Shown one piece after another: positions 1-7,989 of a stretch of DNA of 64,000 bases. This DNA is from Bauldia sp. (GTDB lineage Bacteria; Pseudomonadota; Alphaproteobacteria; Rhizobiales; Kaistiaceae). The stretch is taken from positions 2,896,001 through 2,960,000 of the forward strand of contig JBBCGQ010000001.1 of NCBI GenBank assembly GCA_037200845.1, read 5' to 3'. The notes under the pieces were generated by a model. It was not told the origin of the DNA, made no database searches, and saw nothing but the letters and a program-made list of their open reading frames with translations. A program made the translations under genes and the position numbers. Numbering within the stretch: the first letter of the stretch is position 1; every line of letters begins with the position of its first letter.

Positions 1-420
1 GATGACCGCGAAGACGAAGCCTTCCGACGTCGTCGGCACTGCCGGCTCGTAGTCGCGCAAGGTCGATTCAACCAGCGGGCGGTCGAAATCCTGGAAGAAG
101 ACGGTGAGCCGCTCGAACGGCAGGCTCGCCTGGAACGCCGCCTGCTGCTTCACCAGGCGGTCGTAGCGGATGATCGCCTTGGCCACGGTCACCGCCTGCG
201 CGCGCACCAGCGGCTCGCCGTTCTTGGCCATCAGCGCCAGACCGCCGGCACGGTCGGTGCCGGTGGATGCCGCATCCTGATCGAAGCTGTCGAGCACGCG
301 GCCGAGCTCGTCGACGGCGCCGCCGAGGCGCTGGCGGTACTGCTGCGCGAACTCGGGCACCTGCGATGCGGCAATGCCGCCGGCGATCGCGAGGACGAGG
401 GCAATCGTGCGCATGATCAT
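1..420 (-). CDS. DUF2937 family protein (partial, C-terminus off the window)
   Basis: The first 140 codons of a minus-strand gene; the 3' end lies beyond base 1. The protein starts with a hydrophobic segment (residues 3-18) that looks like a signal peptide or N-terminal membrane anchor. It is followed by SQVPEFAQQYRQRLGGAVDE, the motif typical of DUF2937 proteins. The middle is helical and charged (residues 35-120). Members are inner-membrane or periplasmic proteins of about 160-180 residues with no known function. The start ATG at 418-420 is chosen; an alternative ATG lies two codons in. The WD40 gene upstream on the same strand ends 21 bases away, so the two may be co-transcribed. Confidence 0.75.
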   Translation of the reverse strand, partial: MIMRTIALVLAIAGGIAASQVPEFAQQYRQRLGGAVDELGRVLDSFDQDAASTGTDRAGGLALMAKNGEPLVRAQAVTVAKAIIRYDRLVKQQAAFQASLPFERLTVFFQDFDRPLVESTLRDYEPAVPTTSEGFVFAVI

Positions 421-441
421 GGGGCGGATCGTATCTGAGCC

Positions 442-1413
442 CTAGAGGGTGACAATGCCCGAGCCGCCATCCTCGCAACCGAAGATGAGGCGCGCGCCGT
501 CCTTGTCCCACGCCAGCGACGACACCGGGCTGCCCGACGGGCGCCGGTAGATCGTGGTGCGCACGTCGTCGAACCGCACCGACGACACCTGGCCGTCGGT
601 GTAGCCGATGGCGAGGATCTCCTCGCGCGGATGGCAGGCGACGCGCGTGACGCCCACCTCGCGCGGGCCGAGCTGCAGCGGATCGCGGCCCATCGGCCCG
701 TCCTTGAAATGGAACGGCCATAGGATCGCAGCCGGCGCGCCGCTGGAGGCGAGGAAGCGGCCCTTGACCGACCACGACAGCGAGCGCGGCTTGGCCGGGT
801 AGCCGGTCATGCGCATGTCCTTGCCGTCGGTGAGGCGCCAGCCGTGGAGCGCATTCTCCTGCATCGAGGTGACGAGATATTTTCCGTCCGGCGAGAAGGT
901 GACGCCGAGGTGCGCGCCTTTCCAGCCAAGCTCGACCGGCACGGCGTTCTCGGTCGCGCCCCAGCGCAGCGTCACCCCGTCGTAGCGCGCGATCGCGATG
1001 CGCAGGCCCTTGGGCGCGAAGGCGAGACCGCCGACCGAGCGCTTCTCCTCGAAGACGCGCTCCTTGCCGTCGGCGGTGCGGATGATCGCCTGCTTGCCGG
1101 CCGAGTAGGCGATGGCGCCGTTCGGCCCGGCGGCGACGTGGTCGATCCACTTCTTCTGCGGTGGGCTGAAGGTCTCGACCGTGCCGTCCGCGGCGGTCAG
1201 CCCGACGGCGCCGTCGTCGCCGCCGGTAAGCAGGCGGCCGTCGCCGGTGACCGCGGCTTCCAGGATGGCGCCCTTGTGGACCGGCGTCGGCTCGGCGGCA
1301 TTGCCCTTGACCCGCCGCACCAGGCCGTTGCCCAGCGCGAAGGTCGGCGTCTCGCCGAGGAAGGCGGCCTCGACAACGAAGGCGCCGAGCGGGAATTCCT
1401 GGATGGTGGGCAT
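442..1413 (-). CDS. WD40 repeat domain-containing protein
   Basis: A 323-residue protein made of degenerate WD40-type blades, for example THVTFSPDGKYL-like segments (here LGVTFSPDGKYLVTS near residue 170) and similar blades around residues 55-75, 95-115, 130-150 and 255-275. It probably folds as a single seven-bladed beta-propeller, since about 320 residues is the size of one propeller. No signal peptide and no extra catalytic domain are visible, so it probably acts as a cytoplasmic protein-binding scaffold. The partner is unknown. Downstream on the same strand lies the DUF2937 gene. Upstream is an intergenic palindromic repeat, which probably separates it from the CobW gene. Confidence 0.8.
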   Translation of the reverse strand: MPTIQEFPLGAFVVEAAFLGETPTFALGNGLVRRVKGNAAEPTPVHKGAILEAAVTGDGRLLTGGDDGAVGLTAADGTVETFSPPQKKWIDHVAAGPNGAIAYSAGKQAIIRTADGKERVFEEKRSVGGLAFAPKGLRIAIARYDGVTLRWGATENAVPVELGWKGAHLGVTFSPDGKYLVTSMQENALHGWRLTDGKDMRMTGYPAKPRSLSWSVKGRFLASSGAPAAILWPFHFKDGPMGRDPLQLGPREVGVTRVACHPREEILAIGYTDGQVSSVRFDDVRTTIYRRPSGSPVSSLAWDKDGARLIFGCEDGGSGIVTL

Positions 1414-1496
1414 GGACTCTTCTCTGCGGGCCTTGCCCTTAGCCTATCGGGGTGGCGGCGGGGAAGTACCCTTGTGGAGGTGCGGACGCTGAGACA

Positions 1497-1634
1497 CACC
1501 CCTCCCCAAAACGCCTACGGCGTTTTGACCCTCCCACAAGGGGAGGGTTCGCCTCGCTGCAAGACCAGAACTCCGCTTGAGCCCTCCCCTTGTGGGAGGG
1601 CCAAAACCGCACTTTGCGGTTTTGGGGAGGGGTG
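1497..1634. repeat. Intergenic palindromic repeat, family A copy 1
   Basis: A 138-base element bounded by CACCCCTCCCCAAAACGC at one end and its near inverse, GGTTTTGGGGAGGGGTG, at the other. It has two internal hairpins: an AAAACGC/GCGTTTT stem followed by CCCTCCC..GGGAGGG, and the mirror arrangement on the right. Four further copies occur at 11867, 24936, 47252 (rearranged) and 60010, always between genes. There is no ORF inside. It resembles REP/BIME-type elements common in alphaproteobacterial genomes. Confidence 0.85.
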
Positions 1635-1655
1635 TCCCTCCTCCCCACAAATTCC

Positions 1656-2690
1656 CTAAGCCAGGCAAGACTCCAAGCCCGCCTTCAGCGCCTTCTCGTC
1701 CAGCTTGCGCCCGATAAATACCAACCGAGAATCGCGCTTCTCGTCGTCGCGCCACTTACGCTGGTGGGTGCCCTCGATGATCATGTGGACGCCCTGCACG
1801 ACGTAGCGTTCGTCGTCGTCCTTCATCGACAGGATGCCCTTGAGGCGCAGGATGTCCGGCCCCTGTTCCTGCGTCGTCTTCTCGATCCACGGGAAAAATT
1901 TCTTCGGGTCGAGCGTCCCCATGCGCAGCGACACGCTGTTCACGCCCTGCCCCTCAAGGTCGTGGTGATGGTGGTGATCGTGGTCGTGGTCATGCCCGTC
2001 GTGGTGGTGATGATCGTGGTCATGATCATGGTCGTGATCGTGGCCCTCGAGGAATTCCGGATCGAGCGTCAGTATACGGTCGAGGTCGAAGGCGCCGCGG
2101 TCGAGCACGCGGTCGAGCGCGATCGCGCAGCGCTCGGTCTTGTGGACGACGGCGTGCGGGTTGATGGCGCGGATGCGCGCCTCGACGATCTTCAGTTCGT
2201 CGGCGGTGACGAGATCGGTCTTGTTGAGCAGGATGACGTCGGCGAAGCCGATCTGCTCCTGCGCTTCCGGGCTGTCCTTGAGGCTGCCGAGCAGATGCTT
2301 GGCGTCGGCGACGGTGACGACCGCGTCGAGCTTGGCCTTCGCCTTGACGTCGTCGTCCATGAAGAAGGTCTGCGCCACCGGCGCCGGATCGGCGAGGCCG
2401 GTGGTCTCGACCAGAATGCCGTCGAAATTGCCCGGCCGCTTCATCAGGCCCTCGACGACGCGGATGAGATCGCCGCGCACGGTGCAGCAGATGCAGCCGT
2501 TGTTCATCTCGAAGACTTCCTCGTCGGACTCGACGATCAGGTCGTTGTCGATGCCGATCTCGCCGAACTCGTTGACGATGACGGCGTACTTCTTGCCGTG
2601 GTTCTCGGTGAGGATGCGGTTGAGCAGCGTCGTCTTGCCGGCGCCGAGGTAGCCGGTGAGCACGGTGACGGGGATCTGGGTGTCGGGCAT
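1656..2690 (-). CDS. CobW/COG0523 family metallochaperone GTPase with histidine tract
   Basis: A 344-residue G3E-family GTPase. Visible motifs are the Walker A loop GYLGAGKTTLLN (residues 13-24), the metal-binding CICC motif (66-69), Walker B/switch ETTGLADP (95-102), the guanine-specificity NKTD (156-159), and a CobW C-terminal domain (about 255-335). Between them is a long His/Asp tract (about 217-243). Such tracts bind zinc or nickel in this family. COG0523 proteins deliver metal, usually zinc, to client enzymes at the cost of GTP. The CICC motif and His tract favour Zn over cobalamin synthesis; no cobalamin genes are nearby. The client and any Zur control are not evident from the sequence. 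Confidence 0.92.
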   Translation of the reverse strand: MPDTQIPVTVLTGYLGAGKTTLLNRILTENHGKKYAVIVNEFGEIGIDNDLIVESDEEVFEMNNGCICCTVRGDLIRVVEGLMKRPGNFDGILVETTGLADPAPVAQTFFMDDDVKAKAKLDAVVTVADAKHLLGSLKDSPEAQEQIGFADVILLNKTDLVTADELKIVEARIRAINPHAVVHKTERCAIALDRVLDRGAFDLDRILTLDPEFLEGHDHDHDHDHDHHHHDGHDHDHDHHHHHDLEGQGVNSVSLRMGTLDPKKFFPWIEKTTQEQGPDILRLKGILSMKDDDERYVVQGVHMIIEGTHQRKWRDDEKRDSRLVFIGRKLDEKALKAGLESCLA

Positions 2691-2746
2691 GGATCGTGTC
2701 TCCAGGGCGGTTCAAGGCCGCCTGTGTCAAAGCGGTGGCGTGTTTC

Positions 2747-3280
2747 TTAAGCGAGCGGAGGCTCGTTGAGCAAATCTTCCAGGTCTAGCCACTCGGTCTT
2801 CATGGCGAGCGAGCCGTCGGGATTCGTCGGCCACTGGTCCTTGGGCCGGTCCCAGTAGAGCTCGACGCCGTTGTCGTCGGGATCGCGGAGGTAGAGCGCC
2901 TCGCTGACCCCGTGGTCGCTGGCGCCGTCGAGCGGGATGCCCGCCGCGATCAGGCGGCGGAGCGCATCGGCGAGCGCGGCGCGCGTCGGGTAGAGGATGG
3001 CTGTGTGGTAGAGGCCGGTGGTGCCCTTGGCCGGCGGGCGACCGCCGCGGCTTTCCCACGTGTTGATGCCGAAATGGTGGTGGTAGCCGCCGGCCGAGAA
3101 GAACGCGGCCTGCGTGCCGTAGCGCGTCTGCAGCTCGAAGCCGAGGACGCCGACGTAGAAGGCGAGCGACCGCTCGATGTCGGCAACCTTGAGATGGACG
3201 TGGCCTATGCGGACGCCGGGGTCGATCGGCGCGGAAGCCGCGGAAATCGGCGGCTTTTCGGCGAGAATGGTGTCGGACAT
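2747..3280 (-). CDS. VOC (glyoxalase/bleomycin resistance/dioxygenase) family protein
   Basis: A 177-residue vicinal-oxygen-chelate protein. It has the two expected beta-alpha-beta-beta-beta modules: IGHVHLKVADIERSLAFY at about 26-43, and GLYHTAILYPTRAALADAL at about 92-110. The metal-ligand positions His (H28), His (H95) and Glu (VELYWDRP, about E139) are present. Sequences of this type with HHHFGINTW and ELYWDRPKDQW are usually annotated as glyoxalase or catechol-2,3-dioxygenase-like. The substrate cannot be assigned. The gene is monocistronic and reads away from the divergent hydrolase-TetR pair. Confidence 0.88.
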   Translation of the reverse strand: MSDTILAEKPPISAASAPIDPGVRIGHVHLKVADIERSLAFYVGVLGFELQTRYGTQAAFFSAGGYHHHFGINTWESRGGRPPAKGTTGLYHTAILYPTRAALADALRRLIAAGIPLDGASDHGVSEALYLRDPDDNGVELYWDRPKDQWPTNPDGSLAMKTEWLDLEDLLNEPPLA

Positions 3281-3392
3281 GGAACCCCCTGGGGAAACGG
3301 TTCGAGGGATATAGGCATCGCCGCGCCCGCTGCGTAGGGGGCGATTGCGTCATGGCTGACCGGCGCGAAGGGCAAGGCCCTCTCTAAGATAC

Positions 3393-3425
3393 TTGACGTA
3401 GCCTATAAGCTATGTATATTAGCTT
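3393..3425 (+). promoter_or_regulatory. Promoter with overlapping TetR-type operator
   Basis: TTGACG (3393-3398) and TATATT (3415-3420), 16 bases apart, form a good sigma-70-like promoter ahead of the hydrolase gene. An inverted repeat AAGCTA-N7-TAGCTT (3407-3425) covers the spacer and the -10 box. With one more match on each side the arms reach 8 of 9. This is the size and placement expected for the operator of the TetR regulator encoded in the same operon. The assignment to that regulator is inference. Confidence 0.6.
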
Positions 3426-3450
3426 TTACGCCACGAACAAGGAAACAGCC

Positions 3451-4305
3451 ATGAACGCCGTCGCCCCGACCGCCGCCCACCTGTCCCCCGCCGCGGACCG
3501 CTACCTCGACCGGCCCGAGGGGCGCGCCGCCTACACCGACGCCGGCAGCGGCCCGTTGGTGGTGATGATCCCGAGCCTCGGCGACGTGAAGGAGGAATAT
3601 CGCTTCCTCGCCCGCCAGCTCGCCGCCGCCGGCTATCGCGCGGTCACTGCCGATCTCCGCGGCCTCGGCAACTCGTCGGCCGGCTGGTCCGACTACACAT
3701 GCGCGGCGCTGGGCGGCGACATCGTCGCCCTAGTCCGCCATCTGAACGCCGGCCCCGCGACGGTCATCGGCACATCCATGGGCGCCGGCGCCGCAGCCTG
3801 GGCGGCGGCCGAGGCCCCGACCGACATCGCCAAACTCGTCCTCATCGGCCCGTTCGTCCGCGATGTGCCGCTCGGCCCGTGGTGGAAGGAAATGGCGATC
3901 AAGGCGATGCTCCGCGTCGCCTTTGCCGCGCCGTGGGCGGTGGCCGCCTGGGGCGCCTACTACCGCTCGCTCTACCCAACCGCCAAGCCTGCCGACTTCG
4001 ATGCTTACCTCGCAGGGCTGAAGGCGAACCTCGCCGAGCCGGGCCGCATGGCCGCGACGCGCGCCATGATGAACGCCTCCAAGGCCGACGTCGCCGGAAG
4101 GCTGGCCGATGTCCGCGCCCGTGCGCTCGTCGTCATGGGCAGCAAGGATCCCGACTTCCCCGATGCCGCCGCCGAGGCCGCGACGGTCGCCAAGCTGGTG
4201 CGCGGGCGCGTCGCCATGATCGAGGGCGCCGGCCACTATCCGCACGCCGAGATGCCCGAGGTCACCGCGCCGGCGATCCTCGACTTCCTCGCCGCGGCCG
4301 CCTGA
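3451..4305 (+). CDS. Alpha/beta fold hydrolase
   Basis: A 284-residue alpha/beta hydrolase. The nucleophile elbow GTSMGAG places the catalytic Ser at about residue 109. A candidate acid lies in GSKDPDFP (about 230) and the catalytic His in GAGHYPHAEMP (about 259). The start ATG at 3451 is preferred over an in-frame ATG at 3412 because it follows AAGGAAAC and because the upstream codons overlap the promoter. The stop overlaps the ATG of the downstream TetR gene, so the two are translationally coupled. The substrate is unknown. TetR control suggests that it acts on a signal or xenobiotic ester or epoxide. Confidence 0.88.
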   Translation: MNAVAPTAAHLSPAADRYLDRPEGRAAYTDAGSGPLVVMIPSLGDVKEEYRFLARQLAAAGYRAVTADLRGLGNSSAGWSDYTCAALGGDIVALVRHLNAGPATVIGTSMGAGAAAWAAAEAPTDIAKLVLIGPFVRDVPLGPWWKEMAIKAMLRVAFAAPWAVAAWGAYYRSLYPTAKPADFDAYLAGLKANLAEPGRMAATRAMMNASKADVAGRLADVRARALVVMGSKDPDFPDAAAEAATVAKLVRGRVAMIEGAGHYPHAEMPEVTAPAILDFLAAAA

Positions 4306-4871
4306 TGCCGCGCGCCGGAGTGACCACCGAGGCGGTGATCGACGCCGCCTCCGACATCGCCGACCGCGACGGGATCGGGGCCGTCACCCTCGCGCGTCTC
4401 GCCGAAAGGTTCGGCATCAAGCCGCCGTCGCTCTACAAGCACGTCGACAGCGTCGATGCGGTGAACCGGGCGCTGGCTGTTCGCGGCATGCGCGAGGTCG
4501 GCGAGCGGCTGCAGCGGGCGACAGTCGGCAAGTCCGGCGACGAGGCGCTGTTCGCGCTGGCGCATGCCTACTGGCAGTTCGCCCGCGACAAGCCCGGCCT
4601 CTACGCCGCATCGCTGCGCGCCGCCAAGCCCGGCGAGAACGACGTCGCCGTGGCCGGGGAAGCCGTGCTGGGGACGGTGCTGTCCGTGCTGAACGGATAC
4701 CGCATCAAGGGCGACGACGCGCTGCACGCCACGCGCGGCCTGCGCGCCATCATCCACGGCTTCGTCTCGCTCGATGCCGCCGGCGGCTTCCGCATGAAGC
4801 TCGATCTCGCCGAGTCATTCGATCGCCTGCTCGGCGCCTTCGCCAGGGACATGGCCGCGCGCAGCGGCTAG
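4305..4871 (+). CDS. TetR/AcrR family transcriptional regulator (WHG-type C-terminal domain)
   Basis: 188 residues. The N-terminal helix-turn-helix (about 10-55) contains the typical VTLARLAERFGIKPPSLYKHV recognition region. The C-terminal ligand domain (about 80-185) contains IHGFVSLDAAGGF, characteristic of the TetR C-terminal WHG (TetR_C_33) class. It overlaps the hydrolase stop codon by one base, so it is co-expressed with it. It probably represses the operon from the palindrome at 3407-3425. Its 3' end overlaps the converging ABC ATPase gene by four bases. Confidence 0.9.
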   Translation: MPRAGVTTEAVIDAASDIADRDGIGAVTLARLAERFGIKPPSLYKHVDSVDAVNRALAVRGMREVGERLQRATVGKSGDEALFALAHAYWQFARDKPGLYAASLRAAKPGENDVAVAGEAVLGTVLSVLNGYRIKGDDALHATRGLRAIIHGFVSLDAAGGFRMKLDLAESFDRLLGAFARDMAARSG

Positions 4872-5914
4872 GCGGCCAGCGCGCGGCGCGTTTCGCCGTC
4901 GGCATCGACCGCGAAGCAGGCGACATCGGCGCCGCCCTTGCGCTCCAGCTCCGGCCGCTCGACCCGGCAGCGGTCGAAGGCCAGCGGGCAGCGCGGATGG
5001 AAAGCGCATCCCTTCGGCGGATTGATCGGCGACGGCAGCTCGCCCTCCAGCCGCATGCGCTCCTTGGGCCGCGTCGGGTCGGCGACCGGCGTCGCCGACA
5101 GCAGGGCGCGCGTGTAGGGGTGGCGCGGGTGGGCGAAAATTTCCTCGCGCGGCCCCTGCTCCACCGCGCGGCCGAGATACATCACCATCACCTCGTCGGC
5201 CATGTGGCGCACGACCGACAGGCCGTGGCTGATGAACAGGTAGGCGAGACCGAACTCCTCCTGCAGCGCCGACAGGATGTTGAGCACCTGCGCCTGCACC
5301 GACAGGTCGAGCGCCGACACCGGCTCGTCGAGGATGAGGATGCGGGGCCGCAGCATCAGCGAGCGCGCGATCGCGATGCGCTGGCGCTGGCCGCCGGAAA
5401 ACATGTGCGGATAGCGGTCGTAGTGCTCCTCCCGGAGCCCGACACGCGTCAGCATTTCCATCGCCGCCGTCCGCCGCAGGCCGCGATCCATGTCGGGGCG
5501 GTTGATCTTGAGCGGCTCCTCCAGCGCCGAGCCGACCTTCTGGCGCGGATTGAGCGAGCCGAACGGATCCTGGAAGACGATCTGCACCTCGCTCCGGAGG
5601 CGCCTGAGCACGGAGCGCGAATGGCCGGCGACATCGATGCCGTCGACCAGCAGGCGGCCGGACGTCGGCGCCTCGATCATCGTTGCCATGCGCGCCAGCG
5701 TGGACTTGCCGCAGCCGGATTCGCCGACGACCGCCAGCGTCTTGCCGGCCGACAGCGAAAACGAAACGCCGTTGACCGCCTTCAGTGTCACCGGCGCCCG
5801 GAACGGTCCGAGACCGACCTTGTAGAAGCGCGACAGGTTCTCCGCCTGCATGACGACGCCGCCCGGCCGCACCGGCAGTTTCGCGTCGTCGGTGGGGGCC
5901 AGCGCGTTGCTCAT
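4868..5914 (-). CDS. Dipeptide/oligopeptide ABC transporter ATP-binding protein (DppF/OppF-like)
   Basis: 348-residue ABC ATPase of the peptide/nickel family. Walker A is GESGCGKSTLARM, the signature is FSGGQRQRIAIARSL, Walker B is ILILDEPVSALD, and the H-loop is FISHGLSVVRHM. It ends with the oligopeptide-type C-terminal extension that carries CAFHPRCPLAFDRC, which in this family can bind an Fe-S cluster or metal. It is the second ATPase of the importer. The start ATG at 5912-5914 overlaps the stop of the upstream ATPase (ATGA). It energises uptake through the two permeases encoded further upstream. Confidence 0.93.
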   Translation of the reverse strand: MSNALAPTDDAKLPVRPGGVVMQAENLSRFYKVGLGPFRAPVTLKAVNGVSFSLSAGKTLAVVGESGCGKSTLARMATMIEAPTSGRLLVDGIDVAGHSRSVLRRLRSEVQIVFQDPFGSLNPRQKVGSALEEPLKINRPDMDRGLRRTAAMEMLTRVGLREEHYDRYPHMFSGGQRQRIAIARSLMLRPRILILDEPVSALDLSVQAQVLNILSALQEEFGLAYLFISHGLSVVRHMADEVMVMYLGRAVEQGPREEIFAHPRHPYTRALLSATPVADPTRPKERMRLEGELPSPINPPKGCAFHPRCPLAFDRCRVERPELERKGGADVACFAVDADGETRRALAA

Positions 5915-6921
5915 GCGAAGGCCGGGATTTCGCCGAAGCGGTCGGGATGGCCGAACGGCCGACCGCCGACCAGCGGATAGTGGCAGAGCGCGTAGCCCAT
6001 GTTTTCCAGTTGCCGCGGCGGCACCTTCTCGACGCACTTGACGGTGGCGTGCGGGCAGCGCGGCGAGAACAGGCAGCCGGTCGGCCGGTTGAACGCGCCC
6101 GGCACGACACCGGGGATCGACGGCAGGCGGCGGCCGGTGGCGCGCTCGGGCAGCGCGGCGAGCAGCGCCGCGGTGTAGGGATGGTGCGGGTCGGCGAACA
6201 GCGGCCGCACCGGCTGCTCCTCGACCTTCTGCCCGGAATAGAAGACCGCGACGCGTTCGGCCGTCTCCGCCACCACGCCCATGTCGTGCGTGATCAGGAT
6301 CAGCGCCGTGCCGGTCTCGCGCTGCAGCGCCAGCAGGAGATCGAGGATCTGCGCCTGGATGGTGACGTCGAGCGCCGTCGTCGGCTCGTCGGCGATGATC
6401 AGCTTCGGATTGCAGGCGATCGCCATGGCGATCATCACGCGCTGGTTCATGCCGCCGGAAAGCTGGTGCGGAAAGGCGCGCATGCGGCGCTCGGCGTCGG
6501 TGATGCCGACCGAGCGGAGCAGCGCGATAGTGCGCGCCTTGCGCTCCTGCCGCGACAGGCCGAGGTGCTCCTTCAGGCTTTCGCCGATCTGGAAGCCGAC
6601 GGTGAAGCACGGGTTGAGGCTCGACATCGGCTCCTGGAAAACCATCGCCATGTCCTTGCCGATGATCCGGCGGCGCTGGCGCGGCGAGAGGCCGATGAGA
6701 TTCTGGCCGTCGAAGGTCAGCCGCTTCGCCGTCACCACCGCGGTCGACGGCAACAGGCCCATGACCGCCAGCATGGCGACCGATTTGCCCGAGCCCGACT
6801 CGCCGACGATCGCCTGGACCTCGCCGCCCTCGACCGTCAGCGACACCTCGTCGACCGCGCGGAAAACGCCGCCGGAAGTGGCGAACTCGACGGTGAGGCC
6901 GCTGATCTCGAGAAGCGCCAT
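5911..6921 (-). CDS. Dipeptide/oligopeptide ABC transporter ATP-binding protein (DppD/OppD-like)
   Basis: 336-residue first ATPase of the peptide importer. Walker A is GESGSGKSVAML (about 41-52), the Q-loop is MVFQEPMSSLNP, the signature is LSGGMNQRVMIAMAI, Walker B is KLIIADEPTTALD, and the H-loop is LITHDMGVVAE. The oligopeptide C-terminal extension carries CLFSPRCPHATVKC. It is coupled to the downstream ATPase by a four-base overlap. It starts ten bases after the stop of the YbjN-like gene, so the whole minus-strand block from about 9.9 kb to 4.9 kb is probably one transcript. Confidence 0.93.
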   Translation of the reverse strand: MALLEISGLTVEFATSGGVFRAVDEVSLTVEGGEVQAIVGESGSGKSVAMLAVMGLLPSTAVVTAKRLTFDGQNLIGLSPRQRRRIIGKDMAMVFQEPMSSLNPCFTVGFQIGESLKEHLGLSRQERKARTIALLRSVGITDAERRMRAFPHQLSGGMNQRVMIAMAIACNPKLIIADEPTTALDVTIQAQILDLLLALQRETGTALILITHDMGVVAETAERVAVFYSGQKVEEQPVRPLFADPHHPYTAALLAALPERATGRRLPSIPGVVPGAFNRPTGCLFSPRCPHATVKCVEKVPPRQLENMGYALCHYPLVGGRPFGHPDRFGEIPAFA

Positions 6922-6930
6922 GTCTCCCGG

Positions 6931-7443
6931 CTAGTCCTTATCCCAGCCGATGGCTTTTTCGTAGTCGTCGACGATGATCGACCACCAGTCGAGCATGTTG
7001 TCGACATATTCGGGCGTCACCCCGCCTTCGAAGTTGATGGTGAGCGCCAGCCACGGATCCTTCTCGTCGTCGCGGTAGGCCTGGCCCCAGACGTTGTCGT
7101 TGTTCCACGCGTCGATCTTGTCGAGCGTGATGCCCTTCTTGAGGTTCCAGCCCTGCGTGAGCTGCACGTACTTGCAGTGCGCGTGGTCGTCGTCGCAGCC
7201 GTAGAAATGCACGCCGAACGGCTGGCTCTTGTCGGTCGAGTTGATCTTCGGATCGCCCTCGTCGTCCTTGCCGATCTCGGCCTCGAAGCCGCCGCGCTCC
7301 AGCGCCGCGAGAACCGCGTCGGGCGACGCCTCGTCGAGTATCGTCGGCCCGCCGGTCTGCCGATCTTCGGCCGCAGCGGGCAGCGCCGCACAGACCAGAA
7401 GCAACGCGGCCAGGCCGCAGGCAGCGCCCCCCAATTTCTGCAT
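6931..7443 (-). CDS. Secreted YbjN-like protein, second of a tandem pair
   Basis: 170 residues. It has a Sec signal peptide (residues 1-24, hydrophobic core LAALLLVCAALPAAA, cleavage near AAA-ED). The mature domain is of YbjN/DUF1790 type: HFYGCDDDHAHCKYVQL, GWNLKKGITLDKI, VWGQAYRDDEKDPW and a C-terminal IGWDK. It is clearly homologous to the neighbouring gene at 7449-7985, so the pair arose by tandem duplication. The start ATG at 7443 gives the signal peptide; a longer reading would run into the neighbour. YbjN proteins resemble type III secretion chaperone folds, and the exported forms have no known function. The position inside a peptide-importer operon is unusual. Confidence 0.85.
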   Translation of the reverse strand: MQKLGGAACGLAALLLVCAALPAAAEDRQTGGPTILDEASPDAVLAALERGGFEAEIGKDDEGDPKINSTDKSQPFGVHFYGCDDDHAHCKYVQLTQGWNLKKGITLDKIDAWNNDNVWGQAYRDDEKDPWLALTINFEGGVTPEYVDNMLDWWSIIVDDYEKAIGWDKD

Positions 7444-7448
7444 CGCCC

Positions 7449-7985
7449 TCACTCCTTGTCCCAGCCGATGTGATCCTGGAAATCCTGCAGGACCTTCGCC
7501 CACCATTCGACGGTGTCCTGGAAATTCTCCGGGGTGACGCCGCCGCGCAGGTTCACCGTCAGGCCCATCCACGGGTCCTTCTCGTCGTCACGGAAGGCCT
7601 GGCCCCAGACCTGATCGGAGTTCCACTGCTCGATGGTCACGGCGGTGACGCCGTTTTTCATGTTCCAGCCGTTGAGAAACTGGATGTAGCCGCAATCGAC
7701 GCCGTCGGTGCAGCCGTAGAAGTGGATCGAGAACGGCTGCTCCTTGTCGGTCGAGGCGATGCGCGGCGCGCCGCTGTTGTCCTTGGTGACCTCGACCTCG
7801 AAGCCGGCCTTCTGCAGCGCGTCGACGATGAGGCCGACGCGCGAGCCGGTGATCAGGCCCTCGGCGACGGCGGAGTCGATCGCGCCCGGCTTGTTGAACT
7901 CGGCGTATTCGTCGTCGGCGGCGAGCGCCAGCCCGGCGCTCAGCATCAGCGCCGCACCGGCCAGTGCGAATAGCGTTGTCTTCAT
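7449..7985 (-). CDS. Secreted YbjN-like protein, first of a tandem pair
   Basis: 178 residues with a signal peptide (1-22, cleavage near ALA-AD). The YbjN-like domain shares HFYGC, GWNxKxG, VWGQAxRDDEKDPW and IGWDK with its downstream paralogue. Two cysteines in FYGCTDGVDCGY are conserved in both copies and could form a disulfide in the periplasm. It sits five bases upstream of its paralogue and four bases downstream of the permease stop, so all are co-transcribed. The role is unknown; a periplasmic accessory or folding factor for the transporter is one possibility, by context only. Confidence 0.85.
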   Translation of the reverse strand: MKTTLFALAGAALMLSAGLALAADDEYAEFNKPGAIDSAVAEGLITGSRVGLIVDALQKAGFEVEVTKDNSGAPRIASTDKEQPFSIHFYGCTDGVDCGYIQFLNGWNMKNGVTAVTIEQWNSDQVWGQAFRDDEKDPWMGLTVNLRGGVTPENFQDTVEWWAKVLQDFQDHIGWDKE

Positions 7986-7989
7986 GGCG

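Noticed and set aside
68..1150. Long minus-strand Arg-rich frame, and similar Arg/Ala/Pro-rich frames elsewhere
   Set aside because: They overlap real genes in other frames; high GC makes long alternative frames common, and they show no domains.
1497..1634. CRISPR array
   Set aside because: The palindromes are inverted pairs, two per element, not regularly spaced direct repeats, and no cas genes are present.
1590..2750. 386-residue plus-strand frame opposite the CobW gene
   Set aside because: It is the antisense shadow of a gene with complete GTPase motifs; its valine/histidine-rich stretch is the complement of the His tract.
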